Source: Pseudomonas sp. Q1-7 (GTDB taxonomy: Bacteria; Pseudomonadota; Gammaproteobacteria; Pseudomonadales; Pseudomonadaceae). From it: a DNA stretch of 64,000 nt. The stretch covers positions 4,480,501 to 4,544,500 of the forward strand of contig NZ_CP116304.1 in NCBI RefSeq assembly GCF_028010285.1, written 5' to 3'. Below the pieces are notes generated by a model, which had not been told where the DNA came from, did not search any database, and saw only the letters and a program-made list of their open reading frames with translations. The position numbers and the translations under genes were made by a program. Shown here piece by piece: positions 54,733 to 64,000 of this stretch (positions are counted from its first letter, which is position 1; the number at the start of each line of letters is the position of its first letter).

Positions 54733-55737
54733 TTACTGGAACAATGCGTCGCTGGACAGGCCGTTCTTCTCCAGGATTTCCCGAAGACGCTTCAGCGCTT
54801 CGACCTGAATCTGCCGCACGCGCTCGCGAGTCAGGCCGATCTCCTGGCCCACCTCCTCGAGGGTACAGCTTTCATGCCCCCGCAGACCGAAGCGACGCAC
54901 AACCACTTCGCGCTGCTTGTCAGTCAGCTCCGACAGCCACTGGTCGATACTCTGCGAGAGGTCATCATCCTGCAGCAGTTCACAGGGGTCGGTGGGACGC
55001 TCATCGGTCAGGGTATCCAGCAGCGTCTTGTCGGAGTCCGGACCGAGGGACACATCCACCGACGTCACCCGCTCATTAAGACCAAGCATGCGCTTGACCT
55101 CGTCGACGGGCTTTTCCAGCAGATTGGCGATTTCCTCCGGCGAAGGCTCATGATCCAGCTTGTGGGTCAGCTCACGGGCCGCCCGCAGGTAGACGTTGAG
55201 TTCCTTCACCACATGGATCGGCAACCGGATGGTCCGGGTCTGGTTCATGATGGCCCGTTCAATGGTCTGACGGATCCACCAGGTGGCGTAGGTAGAGAAG
55301 CGGAACCCCCGTTCGGGATCGAACTTCTCCACCGCACGGATCAACCCCAGGTTGCCCTCCTCGATCAGGTCGAGCAAGGACAGACCGCGATTGACATAGC
55401 GTCGCGCGATCTTCACCACGAGGCGAAGGTTGCTTTCAATCATGCGCTTGCGCCCGGCAGGATCTCCGCGTTGCGCCAAGCGCGCGAAGTGCACTTCTTC
55501 TTCCGGGGTAAGCAGGGGGGAAAAGCCGATTTCGTTGAGGTACAGCTGAGTCGCGTCGAGCGCGCGGGTGTAGTCGATGTACTTGTGTTGCTTGGGTGAG
55601 GTTGAATGCCGGGATTTCGCGGTGGGCAGAGGCGCGTCGTTCTCCTCGCTCAACGCATCATCCAAAATGACGCCTGGCTCCAGGAGGAGCAGTTCGTCAT
55701 CGACGTCAAACTCCGGCGCTTCTTTATTGAGTGCCAT
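54733..55737 (-). CDS. rpoS: RNA polymerase sigma factor RpoS
   Basis: 334 residues, sigma-70 group 2. Region 1.2 [23 protein letters not shown], region 2.4 [27 protein letters not shown] split as usual, region 3 and region 4.2 helix-turn-helix ([20 protein letters not shown]). Length and ending FQ match Pseudomonas RpoS. Master regulator of stationary phase and stress. Located downstream of nlpD, whose coding sequence usually contains the main rpoS promoter. Its terminator is interrupted by the element above. Confidence 0.97.
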   Translation of the reverse strand: MALNKEAPEFDVDDELLLLEPGVILDDALSEENDAPLPTAKSRHSTSPKQHKYIDYTRALDATQLYLNEIGFSPLLTPEEEVHFARLAQRGDPAGRKRMIESNLRLVVKIARRYVNRGLSLLDLIEEGNLGLIRAVEKFDPERGFRFSTYATWWIRQTIERAIMNQTRTIRLPIHVVKELNVYLRAARELTHKLDHEPSPEEIANLLEKPVDEVKRMLGLNERVTSVDVSLGPDSDKTLLDTLTDERPTDPCELLQDDDLSQSIDQWLSELTDKQREVVVRRFGLRGHESCTLEEVGQEIGLTRERVRQIQVEALKRLREILEKNGLSSDALFQ

Positions 55738-55843
55738 TGTTGTTGTCCCTTGCTGAGTTCGACAACAAGCCCTGGCGAAGCCTTATATCCCTGGCGCCGC
55801 CCGAGCCCGTCCTTACCACGCGGTGGAACGGGCTGAAAACGGG

Positions 55844-56719
55844 TCAACGACGTGGCAGGTATTGCAGCGGGTCTACAGGCTTACCTTGACGGCGAATCTC
55901 AAAATGAAGCTTCACCCGGTCAGTCCCCGTTGAGCCCATCTCGGCAATTGTCTGCCCGACCTTGACCTGCTGTCCCTCCCGCACCAGCAACCTGCGGTTA
56001 TGACCATAGGCGCTTACGTAGGTATCGCTGTGTTTGATGATGACCAATTCGCCGTAGCCCCGTAATCCACTTCCGGCATAAACAACTGAACCATCCGACG
56101 CAGCCAAGACAGGCTGGCCTAATTCCCCAGCGATATCAATCCCTTTATTCAAACTGCCGTTTGACGAAAAACGACCGATCAGGGGCCCGCTCGCGGGCCA
56201 CACCCATCCGGCTGCAGACCGCGTCGTAGACACGCTTGGCTTCGATGATGGCGCTGTCGCCACCGGCTTCTGTGGCACTGGCTGCGGACGGACAGCCGGT
56301 TGCTGCGCCGGCACGGGCGGGCGGCTGGAACTGCTGCCAGTCTTTGGATTGGTCGTCGAGGCCGTGGCGACAGTCGAAGGGGCGGCCTGCCGGGATCGGC
56401 CGTCGAAACGGATGATCTGACCGGGCCGAATCACGTAAGGGGCGGGAATGCCATTGCGCGCGGCCAAGGCCTTCCAATCCCAGCCGAAGCGGAATGCGAT
56501 GGAATAAAGGGTGTCGCCACGCTGAACGCGGTACTGGCCGCTGGTGACAGGTTGCCGTTGCGGCGCGGAGGACGCTCCCGAGTGAGTGCGGTCGACTACG
56601 CTGACTTCGCCTTTCTGGGTGCTGGAACAACCGACCAGCAAGATGCCCACCGCAACTGCGGGCAACCAGGTGAGCCCATTTCCCATGCGAATCCACTGCC
56701 GAATGGCCATCAGGCTCAC
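55844..56719 (-). CDS. nlpD: Lipoprotein NlpD, amidase activator
   Basis: 291 residues with GTG start at 56719 after AGGGGAC; this gives VSLMAIRQWIRMGNG, similar to P. aeruginosa NlpD. Lipobox LLVGC (Cys about residue 31). LysM domain (YRVQRGDTLYSIAFRFGWDW), Pro/Ser-rich linker, and LytM/M23 domain from WVWPASGPLIGRFS to the end. The zinc-binding residues of M23 peptidases are not kept: the first His position reads NKGIDIAG and the last HxH reads KLHFEIR, so it should be a non-catalytic activator of AmiC-type amidases in cell separation. Upstream of rpoS. Confidence 0.93.
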   Translation of the reverse strand: MSLMAIRQWIRMGNGLTWLPAVAVGILLVGCSSTQKGEVSVVDRTHSGASSAPQRQPVTSGQYRVQRGDTLYSIAFRFGWDWKALAARNGIPAPYVIRPGQIIRFDGRSRQAAPSTVATASTTNPKTGSSSSRPPVPAQQPAVRPQPVPQKPVATAPSSKPSVSTTRSAAGWVWPASGPLIGRFSSNGSLNKGIDIAGELGQPVLAASDGSVVYAGSGLRGYGELVIIKHSDTYVSAYGHNRRLLVREGQQVKVGQTIAEMGSTGTDRVKLHFEIRRQGKPVDPLQYLPRR

Positions 56720-56869
56720 TCTTGTCCCCTTTCCCAACGTTTCAAGGTCTTGATTATTGTGCCGGAAATATCCGGACGAGCCAGCCGCCTGCCGCACAAT
56801 GTACAGCAGGCGGACGGCTTGGCGGTGCATCAGAAAGTTGCCCGCGACGCTGGTTCCCCGGCTATCCGC

Positions 56870-57505
56870 TCAGGCCAGCGGACCATTGAGCAGCGGTACG
56901 AAGCGCACCGCATCGAGTACGTGACGGGCGAAGCCCTGCTCTTCGCGAATGATCAGCATCAGCTGCTGGACATCGCCGGCCCCCACCGGGATCACCAGCC
57001 GCCCTCCCGGCGCCAGTTGATCCAGCAGAGCTTGCGGCACATCCGCCGCTGCCGCCGTAACGATGATGCCGTTGTAAGGCGCCAACGCCGACCAGCCTTC
57101 CCAGCCGTCGCCCCAGCGGAACACCACATTGCGCAGGTTGAGCTCGGCCAGGCGCTCCTTGGCCTTGTCCTGCAGGACCTGGATGCGCTCCACGGAAAAC
57201 ACCCGCTCCACCAGTTGGGCGAGGATTGCCGTCTGGTAGCCCGAACCGGTACCGATTTCCAGCACCTTGTCCAGCGGACCGGCGGCCAGCAACAGCTCGG
57301 TCATCCGCGCCACCATGTAGGGCTGCGAAATGGTCTGGTTGTGCCCGATCGGCAGCGCGGTGTCCTCATAGGCGCGATGGGCCAGCGCCTCGTCGACGAA
57401 CAGGTGACGCGGTGTCCGGCGAATCGTTTCGAGCACATGGGCGTTGGACAGCCCTTCCTCGTACAGACGCTGGATAAGGCGCTCACGGGTGCGCTGGGAG
57501 GTCAT
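56870..57505 (-). CDS. pcm: Protein-L-isoaspartate O-methyltransferase
   Basis: 211 residues from [18 protein letters not shown], the P. aeruginosa-length start; in-frame ATG codons at 57523 and 57547 are possible alternatives, the latter overlapping surE. SAM motif [18 protein letters not shown]; post-motif [14 protein letters not shown] and [13 protein letters not shown]. Repairs isoaspartyl residues in aged proteins. Second in the conserved surE-pcm-nlpD-rpoS run, so it should be expressed into stationary phase. Confidence 0.95.
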   Translation of the reverse strand: MTSQRTRERLIQRLYEEGLSNAHVLETIRRTPRHLFVDEALAHRAYEDTALPIGHNQTISQPYMVARMTELLLAAGPLDKVLEIGTGSGYQTAILAQLVERVFSVERIQVLQDKAKERLAELNLRNVVFRWGDGWEGWSALAPYNGIIVTAAAADVPQALLDQLAPGGRLVIPVGAGDVQQLMLIIREEQGFARHVLDAVRFVPLLNGPLA

Positions 57506-57546
57506 GCCGATCCCATGGCGCATAAGGTCATCCTGTTCCCGGGGCA

Positions 57547-58296
57547 TCAGAACAGGCCCTCCAACCAGTTGTCGAGGCCCTGGAAGGCCTCGTTGAAAGT
57601 CCGATCGAGCTGCAAGGGCGTAACGGATACGTAGCCCTGCATCACCGCATGGAAATCCGTACCCGGGCCACCGTCTTCGGCGTCGCCGGCTGCGGAAATC
57701 CAGTATCCCTCCTTGCCCCGTGGATTGACCACCTTCACCGGCGCGGCGGCCCGAGCGCGGTGCCCCAGCCGGGTCAACTGGATACCACGGATACGCTCAA
57801 GCGGCAGGTTGGGGATATTCACGTTGAGCACAGTGCGTGGCGGCAAGTCGAGCTGGTCATGGGCCGCGACCAGCCGGCGGGCAATATGCGCGGCGGTGGG
57901 CAGGTTGTCCGCCTGGCGGGACAGCAGGGAAAATGCGAACGCCGGCAGCGCGAGGAAGCGCCCTTCCAGGGCAGCGGCCACGGTGCCGGAATACAGCACG
58001 TCGTCCCCCAGGTTGGCACCCAGGTTGATACCCGACACCACCATGTCCGGCAGCTGTTCGAGCATACCGTTGAGCCCCAGGTGGACGCAGTCGGTCGGCG
58101 TGCCGTTGAGGCCGATGAAACCGTTCTCCAGCGTGCAGGGATGAAGCGGGCGGTCCAGGGTCAGGGAACTGCTGGCGCCACTCTTGTCCTGGTCCGGCGC
58201 GATGACCACGCAATCGGCGTAATCCTTGAGCGCGCCATGCAGAGCGGCGAGACCGGGGGCATTCACCCCGTCGTCGTTGGAAATCAGAATGCGCAT
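57547..58296 (-). CDS. surE: 5'/3'-nucleotidase SurE
   Basis: 249 residues. Metal site [16 protein letters not shown] with the NDD motif, [19 protein letters not shown], and [13 protein letters not shown] plus [19 protein letters not shown]. Dephosphorylates nucleotides and polyphosphate in stationary phase. Start overlaps the end of truD by 13 nt, and the pcm gene follows. Confidence 0.96.
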   Translation of the reverse strand: MRILISNDDGVNAPGLAALHGALKDYADCVVIAPDQDKSGASSSLTLDRPLHPCTLENGFIGLNGTPTDCVHLGLNGMLEQLPDMVVSGINLGANLGDDVLYSGTVAAALEGRFLALPAFAFSLLSRQADNLPTAAHIARRLVAAHDQLDLPPRTVLNVNIPNLPLERIRGIQLTRLGHRARAAAPVKVVNPRGKEGYWISAAGDAEDGGPGTDFHAVMQGYVSVTPLQLDRTFNEAFQGLDNWLEGLF

Positions 58297-59342
58297 GGGT
58301 TTTCCGTCTGCCCTGCCGGCAGCAGATCGACGAGCTCACGCACCACTGCGGTGGCGAAGCATCCAGCCGGCAGGACGAATTCCAGTTGCAGAACGTCAGG
58401 CTCGGGATAATGCCACGTCAGGCCGCCAATGGGGAGGCGGAGGATGCGCCGTTCGTGCGCCATTCCCGCTTCCGCCAACCAATGGCAAAGTGCTGCTTCA
58501 TCCTCGGCTACCGCAGCCTCCAGACGGTGAGACGCCCCTTGAGCAGGAGAGGGACCCTCGCCCCAGAGCGGCCCGGTCGGGTGCAGGTCGAGCAGGGCCA
58601 GACGCGGATCGCCGCACTCGGCCTCGCCTGCGACGAAGAAGCTGCGACTGTCAGTGAACGCCAGCAGATCGCCAACCTGGGCCTGGTTCCAGGTTCCAGC
58701 GGCGATACGCTCCGCCAGCACGCGATTGAACAGATAGCTACGCCCTGCCGAGAGCAGGCGCGAACGCAGGTTGCGTTGCACCGGCAGCTCCCTGCGCTCG
58801 GCGAACGTGCGGGCGTCCACGACATTACCGCCGCCATGGCCGAAACGTTGCAGGCCGAAGTAATTGGGCACGCCCGATTCGGTCAGTCGCTTAAGTCGCG
58901 TGTCCAACGCCTCCCGATCCGCAACGAGTCGGGTAAGGCGCAAGGTGAAACCATTGGCCGAATGGGCGCCGCGCTGCAGCTTGCGCTTGTGGCGCACGCG
59001 CTTGAGGATTCGCAGACTGGCGTTCTCGGCGGCGGACAGATCCGGATCGGCCTTGCCCGGCAGGTGAAGACTGAACCATTGCCGGGTCAGCGCCTGGCGG
59101 TCCTTCAGTCCGGCGTAGCTGATCACCTTGATCGGCACTCCGGCGGCGCGGGCGATGCGGCGCGCTGCCTCCTCGGTGTTCAGTTCGCGCTTCTCCACCC
59201 AAAGCCAGAGGTGTTCACCCTCCCCTGCCAGCGGGATGTCCAGCACTTCGTCGACCTGGAAGTCCTCGGCCACCGCCTTCAGCAGCGCCTGCCCCAGGGG
59301 CTCGCCATAAGCACGCGGCCCCAGCAGTTCGAGCTCGGTCAT
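58284..59342 (-). CDS. truD: tRNA pseudouridine(13) synthase TruD
   Basis: 352 residues. Catalytic Asp in [20 protein letters not shown] (GxKDxxA motif), N-terminal [28 protein letters not shown] and the TRUD insertion domain. Makes pseudouridine 13 in tRNA-Glu. Overlaps ispF by 4 nt and surE by 13 nt, so the block is translationally coupled. Confidence 0.96.
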   Translation of the reverse strand: MTELELLGPRAYGEPLGQALLKAVAEDFQVDEVLDIPLAGEGEHLWLWVEKRELNTEEAARRIARAAGVPIKVISYAGLKDRQALTRQWFSLHLPGKADPDLSAAENASLRILKRVRHKRKLQRGAHSANGFTLRLTRLVADREALDTRLKRLTESGVPNYFGLQRFGHGGGNVVDARTFAERRELPVQRNLRSRLLSAGRSYLFNRVLAERIAAGTWNQAQVGDLLAFTDSRSFFVAGEAECGDPRLALLDLHPTGPLWGEGPSPAQGASHRLEAAVAEDEAALCHWLAEAGMAHERRILRLPIGGLTWHYPEPDVLQLEFVLPAGCFATAVVRELVDLLPAGQTENPCAF

Positions 59343-59812
59343 ACCGGCAGCAGCAGGGCCACCGCATGCACGGCGATCCCCTCCTCGCGCCCCGTGAAAC
59401 CGAGCTTTTCAGTGGTGGTGGCCTTGACGTTGACCTGGTCCTGCCCGACCTCCAGGTCGGCGGCGATGTGGGCGCGCATGGCCTCGATGTGCGGCGCCAT
59501 CTTCGGCGCCTGGGCGACGATGGTGCCGTCCACGTTCCCCACCTGCCAGCCCTTGGCCTTCACCAGCGACAGCACATGGCGCAACAACGCGCGGCTGTCG
59601 GCGCCCTTGAATTGCGGGTCGGTGTCCGGAAAGTGCTTGCCGATGTCGCCCAACGCCGCAGCACCGAGCAAGGCATCGGCCAACGCATGGAGTAGCACGT
59701 CACCATCGGAATGGGCGATGAGCCCGAACTTGTGGGGAATGCGCACGCCGCCCAGGGTAATGAAGTCGCCGTCGCCGAAGCGGTGTACGTCGTAGCCGTG
59801 GCCAATTCGCAT
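59339..59812 (-). CDS. ispF: 2-C-methyl-D-erythritol 2,4-cyclodiphosphate synthase
   Basis: 157 residues. Zinc site residues Asp and His in [21 protein letters not shown] (D8, H10) and the second His in [39 protein letters not shown] is the C-terminal signature. Non-mevalonate isoprenoid pathway. The ATG at 59812 is the family start; two upstream codons (MF) are possible but unlikely. ispD, the enzyme two steps earlier, is 3.1 kb upstream, separated by the formaldehyde genes. Confidence 0.96.
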   Translation of the reverse strand: MRIGHGYDVHRFGDGDFITLGGVRIPHKFGLIAHSDGDVLLHALADALLGAAALGDIGKHFPDTDPQFKGADSRALLRHVLSLVKAKGWQVGNVDGTIVAQAPKMAPHIEAMRAHIAADLEVGQDQVNVKATTTEKLGFTGREEGIAVHAVALLLPV

Positions 59813-59820
59813 AAACAAGT

Positions 59821-59842
59821 ACGCCCTGAAAAGTCAGGGCGT
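59821..59842 (-). terminator. Hairpin between fghA and ispF
   Basis: ACGCCCTGA-AAAG-TCAGGGCGT, 9-bp perfect stem; a short T-rich tail follows on the minus strand. It could end the adhC-fghA transcript. Confidence 0.55.
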
Positions 59843-59865
59843 GATTCTACCCGCTTTGGCGCCGC

Positions 59866-60711
59866 TTAGGCTTTCAGGGCCTCGGCATGGTGCCTCAAGT
59901 GATCGCCGATGAAGCTGGCGATGAAGTAGTAGCTGTGGTCGTATCCCGGCTGCAGGCGCAAGGTCAGCGGATGCCCCGCTGCCTTGGCCGCCGCCTGCAG
60001 GGCTTCGGGCTTGAGCTGGCTGGCGAGGAAGTCGTCACGGTCGCCCTGATCGACGAGGATCGGCAGGCGCTCGACGGCATCGGCCAGAAGCGCGCAGGCA
60101 TCCCACTCGCGCCAGCGGGTGCGGTCCTCGCCCAGGTAGCGGCCGAAGGCCTTTTCACCCCAGGGGCAGGCCATGGGGTTGTTGATGGGCGCAAAGGCCG
60201 ACAACGACTGGTAGCGCCCGGGGTTGCGCAGGGCACAGATCAAGGCGCCGTGGCCGCCCATGGAATGACCGCTGATGCCACGTTTGCCGGATACCGGGAA
60301 GTTGGCTTCGATCAGCGCCGGCAGCTCGTGGACCACGTAGTCGTGCATGCGGTAGTGACGCGCCCAGGGCTCCTGGGTGGCGTTCAGGTAGAAGCCGGCC
60401 CCCAGGCCGAAGTCCCAGGCATTGTCCGGATCTCCCGGAACGTCCGCGCCGCGCGGGCTGGTGTCGGGCGCGACGATGATGAGTCCGAGCTCCGCCGCCA
60501 GGCGCTGCGCACCGGCCTTCTGCATGAAATTCTCGTCGGTGCAGGTCAGTCCCGAGAGCCAGTAGAGCACCGGCAACTTCTTGCCCTGCTCTGCCTGGGG
60601 CGGCAGGTAGACGGCGAACACCATGTCGCAGTTGAGGCTGGTGGAGCGGTGGCGGTAACGCTTGTGCCAGCCGCCGAAGCTTTTGTTGCTGGAAACGATT
60701 TCGAGGGTCAT
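59866..60711 (-). CDS. fghA: S-formylglutathione hydrolase
   Basis: 281 residues, esterase D fold. Nucleophile Ser in [17 protein letters not shown], His in [17 protein letters not shown]; oxyanion region [18 protein letters not shown]. Hydrolyses S-formylglutathione to formate and glutathione, completing formaldehyde detoxification. It lies 82 nt downstream of adhC on the same strand. Confidence 0.95.
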   Translation of the reverse strand: MTLEIVSSNKSFGGWHKRYRHRSTSLNCDMVFAVYLPPQAEQGKKLPVLYWLSGLTCTDENFMQKAGAQRLAAELGLIIVAPDTSPRGADVPGDPDNAWDFGLGAGFYLNATQEPWARHYRMHDYVVHELPALIEANFPVSGKRGISGHSMGGHGALICALRNPGRYQSLSAFAPINNPMACPWGEKAFGRYLGEDRTRWREWDACALLADAVERLPILVDQGDRDDFLASQLKPEALQAAAKAAGHPLTLRLQPGYDHSYYFIASFIGDHLRHHAEALKA

Positions 60712-60793
60712 GGAGCGATCTCCGTCGCAGCCGCGAGCCCGAGGCCGGAAGCACCGCTCGAGACGAGCCGCCGGCTTCGGGTCGGTGGCTTCA

Positions 60794-62899
<2,106 letters not shown>

Positions 62900-62924
<25 letters not shown>

Positions 62925-63610
62925 CGCAGCCAGTCGAGGTCTTCGGGACGGGTAATCTTGAGGTTGTCGGCGCGGCCTTCCACCAGCCTGGGCGCGTTGC
63001 CCGCCCACTCCATGGCCGAGGCCTCGTCGGTAATCGCAGCCCCAGCCACCAGGGCATCGGCCAGGGCGCGATGCAAGGCGCCGAAACGGAACATCTGCGG
63101 CGTATAGGCCTGCCAGATCAGGCTGCGATCGACGGTCTCCGCCACCCGGCCATCGGCGCCGGCACGCTTGAGGGTATCCCGGGCCGGAACGGCCAGCAGC
63201 CCCCCGACGTCGTCGTTGGCCAGCTCAGACAGCAGCAGGTCAAGGTCGAAGCGTGACAGGTTCGGTCGCGCCGCATCATGCACCAGCACCCAGTCATGGG
63301 GCCGAGCGCCGTGCTCGGCCAGGCGCAGCAAGGCGCTGAGTACCGAGTCCGCCCGTTCCTTGCCACCGTCGGCGCGGATGATGCGCTCGTCATTGGCACA
63401 AGGCAGTGCCGGCCAATAGGGATCGTCCACGGACAGGGCAACCACCAGCCCCTTGAGCTGCGGATGGTCGAGAAAGCAGTCGAGCGTATGTTCGAGAATG
63501 GTTCGGCCGGCCAGTTCGAGGTACTGCTTGGGACGGTCGGCACGCATGCGGGCGCCGACTCCGGCAGCAGGAATCACGGCCCAGAAGAAGGGAGTATCGG
63601 TCTGGTTCAT
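62900..63610 (-). CDS. ispD: 2-C-methyl-D-erythritol 4-phosphate cytidylyltransferase
   Basis: 236 residues. CTP site AVIPAAGVGARMRADRPKQYLEL, then VHDAARPNLSRFDLDLLL and ALVAGAAITDEASAMEW; ends DNLKITRPEDLDWLRQR. Makes CDP-ME in the non-mevalonate isoprenoid pathway. Overlaps ftsB by 4 nt (ATGA), so the two are coupled. Overlaps the 3' end of the convergent LysR gene by 25 nt. Confidence 0.96.
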
Positions 63611-63891
63611 TCGGCAATCTGGTAGAGGGTTTCGCCTTCCTTGACCATGCCCAGCTCGTGGCGGGCACGCTCCTCGACTGTCTCCATGCCCTTCTTCAGC
63701 TCCATCACCTCCGCCTCGAGAATGCGGTTGCGCTCCAGCAGGCGTTCGTTCTCGCCTTTCTGTTCGGCGATCTGCTGCTGGAGATCGTGGACCTGCGCCA
63801 GGCTGCCATCACCCACCCAGAGGCGATACTGCAGACCGGACAGCATCAGGATCAGGACGACGAACAACCAATAAGTGTTGGGGCGAGTCAT
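63607..63891 (-). CDS. ftsB: Cell division protein FtsB
   Basis: 94 residues. One membrane helix (residues 8-24, YWLFVVLILMLSGLQYRLW) followed by a coiled coil (VHDLQQQIAEQKGENERLLE; RNRILEAEVMELKKGME) and ending RARHELGMVKEGETLYQIAE. Part of the FtsQLB complex that links the divisome to septal peptidoglycan synthesis. Upstream of ispD and ispF as in other gamma-proteobacteria. Confidence 0.94.
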   Translation of the reverse strand: MTRPNTYWLFVVLILMLSGLQYRLWVGDGSLAQVHDLQQQIAEQKGENERLLERNRILEAEVMELKKGMETVEERARHELGMVKEGETLYQIAE

Positions 63892-63913
63892 GTTGCCAGG
63901 GAGTGTCCATGCG

Positions 63914-63939
63914 AAAAGGGCAGCTTGCGCTGCCCTTTT
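63914..63939 (-). terminator. Terminator of the gene upstream of ftsB
   Basis: Perfect 11-bp stem AAAAGGGCAGC / GCTGCCCTTTT with loop TTGC. It would end a minus-strand transcript entering from beyond the right edge (eno would be expected there). The remaining 61 nt to the edge are too short to assign; one minus-strand frame is open to the edge and stops near 63940. Confidence 0.75.
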
Positions 63940-64000
63940 ACCATTCCTGGAACGGTTGCGTCGCTGCCGTGCGGCGGGAGACGACCGACCAGGTGAGATC

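Noticed and set aside
63940-64000. Open minus-strand frame at the right edge, ending near 63940
   Set aside because: About 20 codons only, and a second frame is also open; cannot be assigned to a gene.

Overview
The window is a chromosomal segment of a Pseudomonas, closest in gene content and order to the P. aeruginosa group but probably not P. aeruginosa itself. Reasons: high-GC coding throughout; the proS / acyP / rbn-like / hda / purMN / mazG-relA-rlmD-cysM-gacS / ldhA / dinB / mprF / rimO series and the recX-recA-pncC-mutS-fdxA-rsmZ-rpoS-nlpD-pcm-surE-truD-ispF-fghA-adhC-ispD-ftsB series both follow the order I recall for that group; the initiator tRNA and the GacA box match Pseudomonas signatures. 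The species call is inference from memory of gene order, not from a search.

Layout. 1-8.9 kb: thioesterase (cut by the window edge), proS, a lipoprotein, acyP/thioredoxin, a PilZ protein, a BrkB-family membrane protein, arsC-wrbA-DUF2069. 8981-10303: a complete IS3-family insertion sequence with 28-bp inverted repeats and a 3-bp target duplication. 10.3-16.8 kb: hda and membrane genes on the minus strand, purM-purN-DUF3108 and a Rof-like gene on plus. 16.9-23 kb: minus-strand block DUF2058, mazG, relA, rlmD, cysM. 23.2-27.9 kb: gacS, ldhA, a zinc-ribbon-like protein and a META lipoprotein. 28-29.5 kb: dinB and two tandem initiator tRNA cassettes. 29.6-38.2 kb: a GAF-GAF-GGDEF(degenerate)-EAL protein, mprF with an aminoacyl-phospholipid hydrolase, cytochrome b561, rimO. 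38.3-47.5 kb: accessory enzymes (DCC thiol protein, GST, rhlG-like reductase, trmO, ABM/VOC divergent pair, fpr/finR, dgkA, erdR-like regulator, EamA transporter, DTW protein). 47.6-64 kb: LOG protein, recX/recA, pncC, mutS, fdxA, rsmZ, rpoS, nlpD, pcm, surE, truD, ispF, fghA, adhC, gfnR-like regulator, ispD, ftsB.

How parts work together. The sensor kinase GacS (23.2 kb) and its best-known output, the small RNA rsmZ (54.1-54.2 kb, with a perfect TGTAAG-N6-CTTACA GacA box), are both here, as are RelA (ppGpp) and RpoS, so much of the stationary-phase control circuit sits in one window. recA carries a LexA box. fpr and finR are divergent, as in other pseudomonads. fghA, adhC and a LysR regulator form the glutathione-dependent formaldehyde detoxification set.

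Most unusual observations: a 182-bp element with 16-bp terminal inverted repeats and a 6-bp target duplication sits exactly in the loop of the hairpin terminator downstream of rpoS; the IS3-family element has lost one A in its frameshift run, so its two reading frames no longer join by the usual -1 shift; and that same IS separates hda from its presumed terminator but carries its own perfect bidirectional hairpin inside the last codons of its transposase. I saw no CRISPR array, prophage, secretion system or defence island.
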